This document shows positions 47,380 to 56,295 of a stretch of DNA of 64,000 nucleotides, piece by piece (the stretch's first letter is position 1; each line of letters starts with the position of its first letter). Under the pieces are notes generated by a model that worked only from the letters and a program-made list of their open reading frames with translations, was not told the origin of the DNA and did no database searches. The stretch covers positions 985,946 to 1,049,945 of the forward strand of contig NC_008618.1 of the NCBI RefSeq assembly GCF_000010425.1, written 5' to 3'. Made by a program: the position numbers and the translations under genes. This DNA comes from Bifidobacterium adolescentis ATCC 15703. Lineage in GTDB: Bacteria > Actinomycetota > Actinomycetes > Actinomycetales > Bifidobacteriaceae.

Positions 47380-47431
47380 GATTATTCTTTCTCCCTGTTG
47401 GTTCTGCGTGTCATTGTGCCATAAGGCGGGG

Positions 47432-48559
47432 TCAGTCGGCCGGCTGACCTTCATCGTGGGCGAGGAACGCCGTCAGATATCTGGCGACCGCCCTCACGGC
47501 GGCCATGGTCGCCGCGTAGTCCATATGAGTCGGCCCGATCGATCCGACGAATGCGACCGGTTCGCCCGCCTGCCGCGTATCATCACCGCTTTGATTTTCC
47601 GTCTGTGATGATGCGGCCGCATGCGTCGCGCCGTCCGTGGCGGCCGCGGAGGTACGCCCGTAGCCACTGGTTACCACTGAGGCGTGCAGCAAACCGGGCG
47701 TGTGCGTTTCGGAACCGATCGCCACTCCGACGCCGTCGGATTGCGTGGTTTCGCTCAGCGAGCTCATCAACTTCATGAGCACCACCTGCTCCTCCAACGC
47801 GTCGAACAGCGGGGCCAGGTCGGCCACCGTGCGTTGATGCGCAAGCCGTGAAGTGCCCGCCATGTACAATTCGCTCGCGCGTTCGTCATCCGCCATGCCA
47901 TCAAAGGCCTGCGCAAGCGTTTCCGCAAGCGTGCTGATCGCATGGTATTCCTTGCGCGCTCCCATCTGTCGTACGCAATCGGCCGTGCGGGTCAGCGAAA
48001 CGCCGGAGCATTGCGTATTGATCTCGTTGGTCAGATGAGTGAGCGTCGTCACGTCCGGCAATTTCGTGACGTTGAGGATATGCTGCGCGACACGGCCGGT
48101 ATCGGTGATCACTACGGCAAGCAGCGTATTAATGGACACTGGCACGATTTCGATATGCCGCAATGTCGACTTCGACAGTGACGGCGCGGCCACGACGGCG
48201 ACCTGTCCGGTGATCTGCGCCAGCAGCCGGGCGGCCCGCTGCAGCGTGTCCTGCAGATTGACCGATCCGGACAGAAAGCTGTTGATGCCGCGGCGCTGGG
48301 CCTCCGATAGCGGAACGACCGTCGCCAAACGGTCGACGAAGTAACGGTACCCTTTTTCGGTCGGCACCCTGCCGGCCGAAGTGTGCGGCTGAATAAGATA
48401 GCCTTCATCTTCCAAGGCCGCCATGTCGTTGCGCACGGTGGCGGAGCTGACGCCGAGGTCATGATCCCGGGTCAGTGTGGTGGAACCCACCGGTTCCTGA
48501 GAACGGATGTAGTCCTCGACCACGGCACGCAACACCAGCATGCGTCTTGATTGCGCCAT
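47432..48559 (-). CDS. hrcA: Heat-inducible transcription repressor HrcA
   Basis: The protein of about 375 residues has an N-terminal winged-helix domain ([22 protein letters not shown], then [40 protein letters not shown]) and the GAF-like and dimerisation domains. A low-complexity stretch near residues 315-345 ([19 protein letters not shown]) is an insertion. ATG 48559 follows AAGGAGG; the longer frame to 48577 is not used. Its own CIRCE operator lies 89 bases upstream, so it is autoregulated. Confidence 0.95.
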   Translation of the reverse strand: MAQSRRMLVLRAVVEDYIRSQEPVGSTTLTRDHDLGVSSATVRNDMAALEDEGYLIQPHTSAGRVPTEKGYRYFVDRLATVVPLSEAQRRGINSFLSGSVNLQDTLQRAARLLAQITGQVAVVAAPSLSKSTLRHIEIVPVSINTLLAVVITDTGRVAQHILNVTKLPDVTTLTHLTNEINTQCSGVSLTRTADCVRQMGARKEYHAISTLAETLAQAFDGMADDERASELYMAGTSRLAHQRTVADLAPLFDALEEQVVLMKLMSSLSETTQSDGVGVAIGSETHTPGLLHASVVTSGYGRTSAAATDGATHAAASSQTENQSGDDTRQAGEPVAFVGSIGPTHMDYAATMAAVRAVARYLTAFLAHDEGQPAD

Positions 48560-48647
48560 GCGCGCCTCCTTATGCATAGGTGTGTGCCGGTACGCCTTAT
48601 GTTTGACGGCGCTGATGAGACGTACCCGGAAAACTTCTTTTAATGTT

Positions 48648-48674
48648 TTAGCACTCCGGCGCCCGGAGTGCTAA
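48648..48674. promoter_or_regulatory. CIRCE operator
   Basis: TTAGCACTC at 48648-48656, nine bases, GAGTGCTAA at 48666-48674: a perfect match to the HrcA-binding consensus. It controls hrcA-dnaJ. Confidence 0.97.
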
Positions 48675-48779
48675 TCGGTTCGCTTCCAGAGTAGTTTCCT
48701 TCATGCGGCAAAGCCTTGCGGCGACTGGCATTGGGAGATATATCGACAAACGAACATCTGAAGTTCACGCGAATGTTAA

Positions 48780-48794
48780 TTGTGAGCGCTAACA
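48780..48794. promoter_or_regulatory. LacI-family operator upstream of tkt
   Basis: TTGTGAGCGCTAACA is a near-palindrome with the GCGC-type centre of LacI-family operators. It lies 140 bases before the tkt start, far from hrcA, so it most likely controls tkt-tal. Confidence 0.65.
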
Positions 48795-48933
48795 GCACAC
48801 AAACTACCAAAACACGCCAAAATTTCACCACAACGTCACCTCACATCGCTACTATGGGAAACGCAATGTGAGGGCGTCGAGCGCTCGGCACAAGCCGGAT
48901 ACGCGGCCCGACCAATTGGAAGGAAAGTAATCC

Positions 48934-51042
48934 ATGACCGAATTCAAGGAGACCGAGCTGGACGAACGCGCCATCAAGATGGCCAAGGTCCTGTCGGCCG
49001 ACGCGGTTGAGCGTGCGGGACACGGCCACCCGGGTTCCCCCGTCTCCCTGGCGCCTATCGCCTACACCCTGTACCAGCACTTCATCAAGCATGATCCGAA
49101 CGACCCCAACTGGGAAGGCCGCGATCGCTTCATTCTTTCCGGTGGCCACGCCTCCCTCACCCAGTACGTCCAGCTGTACTTCTCCGGCTACGGCCTGACC
49201 CTGGACGATCTGAAGAACTTCCGTGGCGGCGCTGACACCCGTACCCCGGGTCATCCGGAATACGGCCTGACCCCGGGCATCGAAATGACCACCGGTCCGC
49301 TGGGCCAGGGCTTCGCCTCCGCCATCGGCTTCGCCTATGGCCAGCGTTTCCAGCGTGGCCTGCTCGATCCGGAAGCTCCGGAAGGCGAGTCCCCGTTCGA
49401 CCACAACATCTGGGTCATCTGCGGTGAAGGCGATATCGAAGAGGGCATCTCCGGCGAAGCCGCCTCCCTCGCCGCCAACCAGCAGCTCGGCAACCTGACC
49501 GTGATCTTTGATGCCAACCGCATCCAGATCGAAGGCGACACCAACCTGGTGCTGGCCGAGGACGTGCTCAAGCGCTTCCAGGCATACGGCTGGTACACCG
49601 ACGAGTTCAGCTTCATCCAGCCTGACGGCTCCTACAAGGAGGACGTCGAAGGCCTAGCCGACACCATCGCCAAGGCCCGCGCCGCCGCCCCGAACCAGCC
49701 GAAGCTCATCAAGGTCGACACCCTGATCGCATGGCCGACCCCGGGCAAGACCAACGACCCGTCCTCCCATGGCTCCAAGCTGGGCGCCGAGGCCGTCGCC
49801 GGCCTCAAGAAGCTCCTCGGCTACGACCCGGAGGAGTCCTTCCACGTTGACGAAGAGGCCCTCGCCCACGCCCGCAAGGTCGCCGAGCGCGGTCTCGAAG
49901 CCCACAAGGAATGGGACGAGAAGTACAACGCATGGCGCAAGGCCAACCCGGACAAGGCTGCCCTGTACGACCGCATCAAGGCCGGCGAGCTTCCGGAAGG
50001 CTTCGACAAGGCCATCGACGACCTCGAGGCCACCTTCGAAGTCGGCAAGAACGTCGCCACCCGTGGCGCTTCCGGCTCCACTCTGAACGCCATCGCAGCC
50101 GTCATGCCGGAACTCTGGGGCGGCTCCGCCGACCTCGGCGGCTCCAACAAGACCGACCTCAAGGGCGCTGAGACCTTCGCCCCGGCTGAGTGCGCCACCA
50201 AGCAGTGGCCGAACTGCAGCAAGTACGGCCGTCAGCTCCACTTCGGCGTGCGCGAGTTCACCATGGGCACCATCACCAACGGCATCCTGCTGGGCTCCCA
50301 CACCCGTCCGTACGGCGGCACCTTCTTCATGTTCTCCGATTACGAGCGTTCCGCCGTGCGTCTGGCCGCCCTCATGCAGATTCCGAACCTGTACGTGTGG
50401 TCCCACGACTCCGTCGCAGTCGGCGAAGATGGCCCGACCCACCAGCCGGTGGAGCATCTGGCTTCCTTCCGCGCCATCCCGCAGCTCGAGGTCGCTCGTC
50501 CGGCCGACGCTTACGAGACCGCTGAAGCCTACCGTTACTTCTTCGAGAAGAAGAACACCCTGCCGACCGCTATGGTTCTGACCCGTCAGGGCGTCCCGGT
50601 TCTCGCCGAGACCGCTGAGAAGGCCAAGGACGGCGTGAAGAAGGGCGCTTACGTGCTCGTCGACACCGAGGGCACCCCGGACGTCATCATCATGGCCACC
50701 GGTTCCGAGGTCCAGTGGGCTGTGTCCGCTGCCAAGACCCTGGCCGGCGAGGGCATCAAGGCCCGCGTCGTGTCCGTGCCGTGCGTGGAATGGTTCGAGG
50801 AGCAGGACGCCGAATACAAGGAGGCCGTGCTTCCGGCCGCCGTCAAGGCCCGCGTCTCCGTCGAGGCCGGCGTTGCCATGCCGTGGTACAAGTACCTCGG
50901 CTCCTACGGCAAGCCGGTGTCCATCGAGCAGTTCGGCCTGCAGGGTGATGGCGCTCAGAACATGATCGATCTGGGCATCACCGCCGAGCACGTTGTGGAA
51001 GCCGCCAAGGCCTCCATCGCGGAAGTCGAAGCCGCCAAGTGA
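48934..51042 (+). CDS. tkt: Transketolase
   Basis: The 702-residue thiamine-diphosphate enzyme is central to the bifid shunt, rearranging sugar phosphates to give xylulose-5-P. Features: [23 protein letters not shown], the ThDP motif [23 protein letters not shown] followed by the N of [19 protein letters not shown]-like [12 protein letters not shown], and [19 protein letters not shown]. Codon usage is extremely C/G-ending, indicating very high expression. It is followed by tal after 89 bases. Confidence 0.97.
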   Translation: MTEFKETELDERAIKMAKVLSADAVERAGHGHPGSPVSLAPIAYTLYQHFIKHDPNDPNWEGRDRFILSGGHASLTQYVQLYFSGYGLTLDDLKNFRGGADTRTPGHPEYGLTPGIEMTTGPLGQGFASAIGFAYGQRFQRGLLDPEAPEGESPFDHNIWVICGEGDIEEGISGEAASLAANQQLGNLTVIFDANRIQIEGDTNLVLAEDVLKRFQAYGWYTDEFSFIQPDGSYKEDVEGLADTIAKARAAAPNQPKLIKVDTLIAWPTPGKTNDPSSHGSKLGAEAVAGLKKLLGYDPEESFHVDEEALAHARKVAERGLEAHKEWDEKYNAWRKANPDKAALYDRIKAGELPEGFDKAIDDLEATFEVGKNVATRGASGSTLNAIAAVMPELWGGSADLGGSNKTDLKGAETFAPAECATKQWPNCSKYGRQLHFGVREFTMGTITNGILLGSHTRPYGGTFFMFSDYERSAVRLAALMQIPNLYVWSHDSVAVGEDGPTHQPVEHLASFRAIPQLEVARPADAYETAEAYRYFFEKKNTLPTAMVLTRQGVPVLAETAEKAKDGVKKGAYVLVDTEGTPDVIIMATGSEVQWAVSAAKTLAGEGIKARVVSVPCVEWFEEQDAEYKEAVLPAAVKARVSVEAGVAMPWYKYLGSYGKPVSIEQFGLQGDGAQNMIDLGITAEHVVEAAKASIAEVEAAK

Positions 51043-51049
51043 TGATACG

Positions 51050-51084
51050 GGGAGGGACACGACAGCATGTGCCCCTCCCCTTTC
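51050..51084 (+). terminator. Hairpin between tkt and tal
   Basis: GGGGAGGGACAC at 51050-51061 pairs with GTGCCCCTCCCC at 51070-51081 with one mismatch, followed only by TTTC. It is probably a partial terminator or an RNA-processing structure that sets the tkt:tal ratio. Confidence 0.55.
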
Positions 51085-51131
51085 ACCGATAAACAAGATT
51101 TGATCCAAAAAGGTATCAAGGAGAAAAAACA

Positions 51132-52235
51132 ATGACTGAAGCAACTCAGCGCACCTCTGACTCCGGTGTCTCGATCTGGCTGGACGACCTGTCCCGCTCC
51201 CGCATCGAGTCCGGCTCTCTGCAGGATCTCATCGCCAACAAGAACGTTGTCGGCGTGACCACCAACCCGTCCATCTTCCAGAAGGCTCTGCACGAGGTCG
51301 GCCCGTACGATCCGCAGCTGAAGGAACTGGGCAAGGTCGACGTTGAGACCGCCGTGCGCGAGCTCACCACCACCGACGTGCGCAACGCCACCGACATCTT
51401 CCGTGAGGTTGCCGAGAAGTCCGATTTCGTTGACGGCCGCGTCTCCATCGAAGTGGATCCGCGTCTGGCTCACGAGACCGAGGCCACCGAGAAGCAGGCC
51501 GAGGAACTCTGGGCCAAGGTGAACCGTCCGAACGCCATGATCAAGATTCCGGCCACCCTCGAAGGCCTGCCGGCAATCACCGCCACCCTGGCCAAGGGCA
51601 TCTCCGTGAACGTCACCCTGATCTTCTCCCTGGAGCGTTACGAGCAGGTCATCGACGCCTACATCGAGGGCATCGCCCAGGCTGACGCCAACGGCCACGA
51701 CCTGAAGCACATCGGCTCCGTCGCTTCCTTCTTCGTCTCCCGCGTGGACACCGCTGTGGACAAGCTGCTGGAAGCCAACGGCTCCGACGAAGCCAAGGCT
51801 CTCGAGGGCAAGGCCGCTGTGGCCAACGCTCGCCTGGCTTACGAGCTGTTCGAGAACAAGTTCGCCAACGATCCGCGTTGGGCTGCTCTCGAAGCCAAGG
51901 GCGCCAAGAAGCAGCGTCCGCTGTGGGCCTCCACCGGCACCAAGAACGCCGCATACTCCGACTGCAAGTACGTCGACGAGCTCGTTGCTCCGTTCGTCGT
52001 CAACACCATGCCGGAGAAGACCCTGAACGCTCTCGCCGATCACGGCAATGGCGCTCCGTCCATCAAGGGCACCTACGAAGAGTCCCACGCCATCATGAAC
52101 AAGCTCGCCGATCTGGGCATCAACATCAAGGATGTCACCGACAAGCTGGAAGCTGACGGCGTCGCAGCCTTCATCAAGTCCTGGGACACCGTCCTCGCCG
52201 ACGTCCAGGCTGGCATCGACCGCGTCAACGGCTGA
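51132..52235 (+). CDS. tal: Transaldolase
   Basis: The 367-residue enzyme transfers dihydroxyacetone units between fructose-6-P and erythrose-4-P in the bifid shunt. It starts like actinobacterial transaldolases (SIWLDDLSRSRIESGSLQDLI, VVGVTTNPSIFQKAL), and the Schiff-base Lys is in NAMIKIPATLEGLPAI. Family segments FFVSRVDTAVDKLLE and LWASTGTKNAAYSD are present. AAGGAGAAAA precedes the ATG. Codon bias is as strong as in tkt. Confidence 0.97.
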   Translation: MTEATQRTSDSGVSIWLDDLSRSRIESGSLQDLIANKNVVGVTTNPSIFQKALHEVGPYDPQLKELGKVDVETAVRELTTTDVRNATDIFREVAEKSDFVDGRVSIEVDPRLAHETEATEKQAEELWAKVNRPNAMIKIPATLEGLPAITATLAKGISVNVTLIFSLERYEQVIDAYIEGIAQADANGHDLKHIGSVASFFVSRVDTAVDKLLEANGSDEAKALEGKAAVANARLAYELFENKFANDPRWAALEAKGAKKQRPLWASTGTKNAAYSDCKYVDELVAPFVVNTMPEKTLNALADHGNGAPSIKGTYEESHAIMNKLADLGINIKDVTDKLEADGVAAFIKSWDTVLADVQAGIDRVNG

Positions 52236-52275
52236 ATCATTCGCTGATACAGCACCGTTAAACGGATAAAAGCCG

Positions 52276-52309
52276 AGAGGTCTCCATCTTTTGATGGAGA
52301 CCTCTTTTA
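52276..52309 (+). terminator. Terminator after tal
   Basis: AGAGGTCTCCATC at 52276-52288 pairs exactly with 52293-52305, loop TTTT, tail TTTAC. Confidence 0.85.
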
Positions 52310-52350
52310 CGTATGCCGGAATAATACGCGCAGAAGACATACGGAAAGAC

Positions 52351-52378
52351 AAAAAGGCCGCGATATCAAATCGCGGCC
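52351..52378 (-). terminator. Terminator after the HTH-aminotransferase gene
   Basis: GGCCGCGAT at 52356-52364 and ATCGCGGCC at 52370-52378 form an exact stem; on the minus strand TTTTT follows. Confidence 0.88.
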
Positions 52379-52405
52379 ATAATCGAAAGAAAAGCGAACC
52401 GGAAA

Positions 52406-53938
52406 TCAAGCCTGCCAATACGTGCTGAAGAAGTCGCCGATCTCGCCGATGGTCTCCTTCAACATGCTGATACGAGGCAGATAGACCACACGGAAGTGGT
52501 CCGGCTCCTGCCAGTTGAACGCACCGCCGTGGCTGATGAGGATATGCTTGTCATGCAGCAGGTCAAGCGCGAACTGCTCATCGGAATGGATGTTGAACTT
52601 CTTCACATCGATCTTCGGGAAGATGTAGAACGCCGCTTTCGGTTTGACCGCGGTGATGCCTGGAATATCGTTGAGCATGTTGTACACCAACTCGCGCTGA
52701 TCGTAGATGCGGCCGCCGGGCACCAGATAATCCTTGACGCTTTGATGGCCGCCCAATGCGGTCTGCACCACCGACTGCGCAGGCACGTTCGAGCACATAC
52801 GCATGTTGGCCAGCATGTTCAGACCCTCGATGTAATCCTTGGCGAGACGCTTGTTGCCGCTCAGCACCATCCAGCCGACACGCCAGCCGGCGATCATATG
52901 GGACTTCGACAATCCGGAGAACGTCACGCAGAACAGGTCAGGCGCAAGGGACGCGATGGAGATGTGCTCCAACCCATCCATGACCAGACGGTCGTAGATC
53001 TCATCCGAGAAGATCATGAGCTGGTGCTCTCGCGCAAGATCGACAATCTGCTGAAGCACTTCCTTCGGATACAGCGCGCCGGTCGGATTGTTCGGATTGA
53101 TGATGACGATCGCCTTGGTCTTGTCGGTAATCTTGGAACGCATGTCGTCGATGTCCGGATACCATTCGGAATCCTCATCGCAGACGTAATGCACCGCGGT
53201 TCCGCCGGCCAGATTCACGCAAGCTGTCCACAGCGGATAATCCGGCGACGGCACGAGTACCTCGTCGCCGTTGTCCAGCAACGCGGATAAGGACAGGTTG
53301 ATAAGTTCGCTGACGCCGTTGCCGGTGTAGATGTCGTCGATGGACACGTTGGGGATGTTCTTCAGCTGCGCATACTGCATGATGGCTTTGCGCGCGGAGA
53401 ACAGGCCCTTCGACGGCGAATAGCCTTCCGTGTCGGGCAGCTGCTGCGACATGTCGTAGACCACTTCATCCGGCGTGCGGAAGCCGAACGGTGCCGGATT
53501 GCCGATATTGAGTTTCAGGATGTGCGTGCCGGCGGCCTCCATGCGCGCGGCCTCGTCGGCGACCGGTCCACGGACGTCGTACAGCACATTGTCGAGCTTG
53601 TGGGATTTCGTAAAAGTGCGCATGGTTCTTCCTTCTGTCGGTTGCTCGGATGCATCGTCAACATGGTCGGGCTGTTCACCGGCAAAATCCGGCAAAATCG
53701 CGGCATGCTCTTCCATGGGAACATCCTTGCCCATCAGCCAATCCTCGTTGACCCGCAGATACGCGGCAAGGAAATGCGCGATATCGGCACGGGGAACGGT
53801 TTTGCCACTGACGTATTGGCTCATATGGCTTTTGCCGAGCTTGATATTGAACTTTTCCGCAGCATGAACGAAATCAATCTGTTTAAGCTCGCGTAATGCC
53901 ATGGCATCATTCAATCTGGTCGAGAATGATTCCGTCAT
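52406..53938 (-). CDS. AlaA-like aminotransferase with N-terminal helix-turn-helix domain
   Basis: The 510-residue protein has two parts. Residues 1 to about 70 are an XRE/Cro-like HTH (LRELKQIDFVHAAEKFNIKLGKS region, HMSQYVSGKTVPRADIAHFL). After an acidic linker, residues about 105-510 are a full class I aminotransferase like Escherichia coli AlaA (LNIGNPAPFGF, TGNGVSELINLSLSALLDNGDE, NPNNPTGALYPKEV, PLP Lys in FSGLSKSHMIAGWR). It should make alanine or a related amino acid from pyruvate and may also bind DNA. GGAAGGAT supports ATG 53938; an internal ATG at residue 105 could give the enzyme alone. Confidence 0.9.
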   Translation of the reverse strand: MTESFSTRLNDAMALRELKQIDFVHAAEKFNIKLGKSHMSQYVSGKTVPRADIAHFLAAYLRVNEDWLMGKDVPMEEHAAILPDFAGEQPDHVDDASEQPTEGRTMRTFTKSHKLDNVLYDVRGPVADEAARMEAAGTHILKLNIGNPAPFGFRTPDEVVYDMSQQLPDTEGYSPSKGLFSARKAIMQYAQLKNIPNVSIDDIYTGNGVSELINLSLSALLDNGDEVLVPSPDYPLWTACVNLAGGTAVHYVCDEDSEWYPDIDDMRSKITDKTKAIVIINPNNPTGALYPKEVLQQIVDLAREHQLMIFSDEIYDRLVMDGLEHISIASLAPDLFCVTFSGLSKSHMIAGWRVGWMVLSGNKRLAKDYIEGLNMLANMRMCSNVPAQSVVQTALGGHQSVKDYLVPGGRIYDQRELVYNMLNDIPGITAVKPKAAFYIFPKIDVKKFNIHSDEQFALDLLHDKHILISHGGAFNWQEPDHFRVVYLPRISMLKETIGEIGDFFSTYWQA

Positions 53939-53950
53939 GCCTATCCTTCC

Positions 53951-54061
53951 AGTTCAATTTAAACAAAAGCTAGTTCAAAGAATAGCACGACAGGGCACCA
54001 AGAAAGACAAAGAGTTCAATTTTGGTGGATGTGTTTCATGCCGCTGCATGAATGAGTTCAA
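53951..54061 (-). repeat. Four helically phased heptamers (TTGAACT) before the HTH-aminotransferase
   Basis: AGTTCAA occurs at 53951-53957, 53972-53978, 54013-54019 and 54055-54061, reading TTGAACT toward the gene. The offsets are 21, 41 and 42 bases, that is close to 2, 4 and 4 DNA turns, so all copies face the same side of the helix. They cover the leader and presumed promoter of the aminotransferase. A weak -10-like TATTCT lies at 53979-53984. Confidence 0.75.
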
Positions 54062-54092
54062 TTCCGTGAAAAGACTCCATGTGGGGGGGCGG

Positions 54093-54941
54093 TCAAAGCA
54101 GATTGTTCTCAACCCATTGGGCCACGCCGTCATCGTTGTTCGAAGGGCAGATCTCATCGGCGATTTTCAACACGTCAGGATTCGCGTTGGCCACGGCCAC
54201 TCCCCTGCCGGATTCACGAAGCATGGCGATGTCCACCAAATCGTCGCCGAATGAGACGGTCCGTGACAACGGCGTCGACATGCGATCGGCGAGGATGCTC
54301 AATGCATGCTCCTTATTGGCCTGCGGATTCATCAGCATCCACAGCGAGCCTTCGGAGATATGCACGTCGAAATCGTCGGGGATGAGCCGTCCCACACGCT
54401 TCCACTGCTCCTCGTTCGGGAACAGGATCAGCTTGTCCGCGGTGCCGTCCGGAACGTCATCGAAATCCGTGTATCGCCAGGTCTGCGTCTTCCAGTATTT
54501 CGTGACGTCGAAATTCGTGTACCTGACATCATCCATGACGATGCCCACTTCCATGTCAGGCAGTTCCTCCAGCAGGTACTTGCAGACCTCGCAGGCCCTT
54601 TTCGAAGAGAATCCGATCTTCTGCAGATGTCCGTCCTTCGGCAGTGTCGGTGAGGTGAGCATATCGTAATCGGACGAGACGGGGTTGAAATCCAACAGCG
54701 CCCCGTTGAGATAGGCGACGGCGTCAACCGGAAGCTTCTGCACGAACGAGTAGCCGGTGCTGACCGGTCGCGCGGTCTCCACCACGAATTTGATGCCGGC
54801 GTCGTGCATGCGGTTGATGCTGTCAATGGATCGTTGCGTCAGGAAACGGTCCTCGAAAGTCTCTCCGTCGTGCAGCAGTGTGCCGTCCAGATCGGCGACG
54901 ACCATGGTCACGTCATCATAGGTGTTGTTTGTCGAAGTCAT
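54093..54941 (-). CDS. Cof-type HAD hydrolase
   Basis: The protein of about 282 residues has HAD motif I VVADLDGTLLHDGETF, a type-IIB cap domain (about 85-195) and the C-terminal motif VSFGDDLVDIAMLRESGRGVAVANA. It belongs to the Cof subfamily, which dephosphorylates sugar phosphates, pyridoxal phosphate or flavin intermediates; the substrate is unknown here. ATG 54941 follows AAAGGATT. It is upstream of the HTH-aminotransferase on the same strand, 154 bases away. Confidence 0.88.
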   Translation of the reverse strand: MTSTNNTYDDVTMVVADLDGTLLHDGETFEDRFLTQRSIDSINRMHDAGIKFVVETARPVSTGYSFVQKLPVDAVAYLNGALLDFNPVSSDYDMLTSPTLPKDGHLQKIGFSSKRACEVCKYLLEELPDMEVGIVMDDVRYTNFDVTKYWKTQTWRYTDFDDVPDGTADKLILFPNEEQWKRVGRLIPDDFDVHISEGSLWMLMNPQANKEHALSILADRMSTPLSRTVSFGDDLVDIAMLRESGRGVAVANANPDVLKIADEICPSNNDDGVAQWVENNLL

Positions 54942-54978
54942 TTGAATCCTTTGCGGGAGCAATCTAGCCGGAGACAAG

Positions 54979-55014
54979 TTTGGCCCATGACCGTGAAGCC
55001 GGTCATGGGCCAAA
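54979..55014 (-). terminator. Hairpin after secG
   Basis: TTTGGCCCATGACC at 54979-54992 pairs exactly with 55001-55014. On the minus strand only CTTGTC follows, so termination may be partial. Confidence 0.65.
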
Positions 55015-55028
55015 CCAAATTACGTCAA

Positions 55029-55286
55029 TCAGATGAGGTTGAATTTCGTCATCAGACCGAGGGCGATGATGATGGCCACCCACAGCAATGCGATGATGAC
55101 GGTCCAACGGTTCAGGTTCTTTTCCGCGACACCGGAGGAACCCGCATTCTGGGTGAGTCCGCCGCCGAACATGTCGGACAAACCGCCGCCCTTACCCTTG
55201 TGCATAAGGATAAGCAAGGTGAGCAAGAGGCTGAGGATGACAAGAAGAATCTGCAGCACAAGCTTGACAGTAGCCATAGCGGACAC
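55029..55286 (-). CDS. secG: Preprotein translocase subunit SecG
   Basis: The 85-residue protein has two membrane segments (LVLQILLVILSLLLTLLILMH and WTVIIALLWVAIIIALGLM) around a glycine-rich loop KGKGGGLSDMFGGG, the SecG hallmark. It helps SecYEG in export. GTG 55286 is chosen because GGAGG is 7 bases upstream; ATG 55277 is possible. It follows tpiA in the usual pgk-tpiA-secG order. Confidence 0.95.
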   Translation of the reverse strand: MSAMATVKLVLQILLVILSLLLTLLILMHKGKGGGLSDMFGGGLTQNAGSSGVAEKNLNRWTVIIALLWVAIIIALGLMTKFNLI

Positions 55287-55375
55287 GGGTGAACCTCCAG
55301 TTCGTAAACACTGTTTCTGATAATAGCGCATGGTGTTGAAAAAATCGAGCGTCCAACCATGCTTTTTAAAAGTTT

Positions 55376-56170
55376 TCAGGCGGTTGTTTCCAATGTCAGC
55401 TTGCAGATGCGTGTGAGTTCATCGACCTTCAACGCGGAGCCGCCGATCAGGAAGCCGTCCACATCCGGCTCGTTGATCAGTTCCACCGCGTTTTTCGAGG
55501 ACACCGAACCGCCGTACAGGATTCGCACCGTTTCGCCGACCCGTGTTCCGAACGTATCGGACAGGTCGTTTCGGATCGCCCTGGCCGCGTCCTGTGCCGA
55601 CTGAGGCGTAGCCACCATGCCGGTGCCGATCGCCCATACCGGCTCGTACGCCACAATCAGCTTCGCGGCCTCCTCATCGGACAGGTCCCGCGTCACGTCG
55701 TGCACCTGGCCGACCGCGAAATCGAGCTCTATGCCTTTGCGCCGTTCCTCGTAGCTTTCTCCGACGCAAAGTATCGGCTGCATGCCGGCAGCAAGCACGG
55801 CCCTCACCTGGTCGACGATGTTCGCGTCGTCTTCGGGATGGTATTTGCGTCGTTCCGAATGGCCGACGATCACGTACGAGCAGCCGAGATGGGCGATCAT
55901 ATCGGCGGAGACGTCGCCGGTGAACGCTCCCTGCGAGGTGACTGAGACGGCTTGGGCCCCGTAGCGGATTTTCAGATTGTCCGATTCGACGGCGACCTGC
56001 ACGCTGCGGAGTGAGGTGAATGACGGCATCAATGCGATTTCGCAACGTTTGTAGTCGAAATGGATGGCCCGAAGATTCCATGCAAGCTGCTGTACGAAAT
56101 ACGTCGCTTCAAGATGATCGAAATTCATCTTCCAGTTTCCGGCCACCAAAGGAATCCGTTTCGGCCCCAT
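55376..56170 (-). CDS. tpiA: Triosephosphate isomerase
   Basis: The 264-residue glycolytic enzyme has VAGNWKMNFDHLEA, catalytic His in YVIVGHSERRKYHPED, catalytic Glu in VAYEPVWAIGTGMVAT, and the phosphate loop ILYGGSVSSKNAVEL. ATG 56170 (MGPKRIPLVAGNW) is chosen; GGGAGA lies upstream. A frame to 56263 has no support. pgk precedes and secG follows. Confidence 0.96.
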   Translation of the reverse strand: MGPKRIPLVAGNWKMNFDHLEATYFVQQLAWNLRAIHFDYKRCEIALMPSFTSLRSVQVAVESDNLKIRYGAQAVSVTSQGAFTGDVSADMIAHLGCSYVIVGHSERRKYHPEDDANIVDQVRAVLAAGMQPILCVGESYEERRKGIELDFAVGQVHDVTRDLSDEEAAKLIVAYEPVWAIGTGMVATPQSAQDAARAIRNDLSDTFGTRVGETVRILYGGSVSSKNAVELINEPDVDGFLIGGSALKVDELTRICKLTLETTA

Positions 56171-56241
56171 AATATTCGTCGTCTCCCGTCCGTGCTCGTC
56201 AAAGCGAAAGGTCGTTCTTGTGACATTGTATGCGAAATACG

Positions 56242-56277
56242 CAAAAGGTGCTCCCCCACCCACTGATGAGGAAGCAC
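56242..56277 (-). terminator. Terminator between pgk and tpiA
   Basis: GGTGCTCC at 56246-56253 pairs with GGAAGCACC at 56269-56277 with one bulged base; on the minus strand TTTTG follows. tpiA may therefore also have its own promoter. Confidence 0.6.
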
Positions 56278-56295
56278 CCCTTCATGATTCTGAGA

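Larger units (their letters stand above)
48560..48933. other. Divergent control region between hrcA and tkt (374 bp)
   Basis: No gene is seen here. It holds the hrcA leader and CIRCE operator on the left and, on the right, a LacI-type operator, a -10-like TACTAT at 48850-48855 and the tkt ribosome-binding site (GGAAGGAAAG). The right half is A-rich compared with the flanking genes. Confidence 0.7.

Noticed and set aside
49654-51144. Long minus-strand open frame opposite tkt
   Set aside because: Same cause: extreme codon bias in tkt removes stops from the opposite strand. The product is low-complexity Gly/Val/Leu/His sequence.
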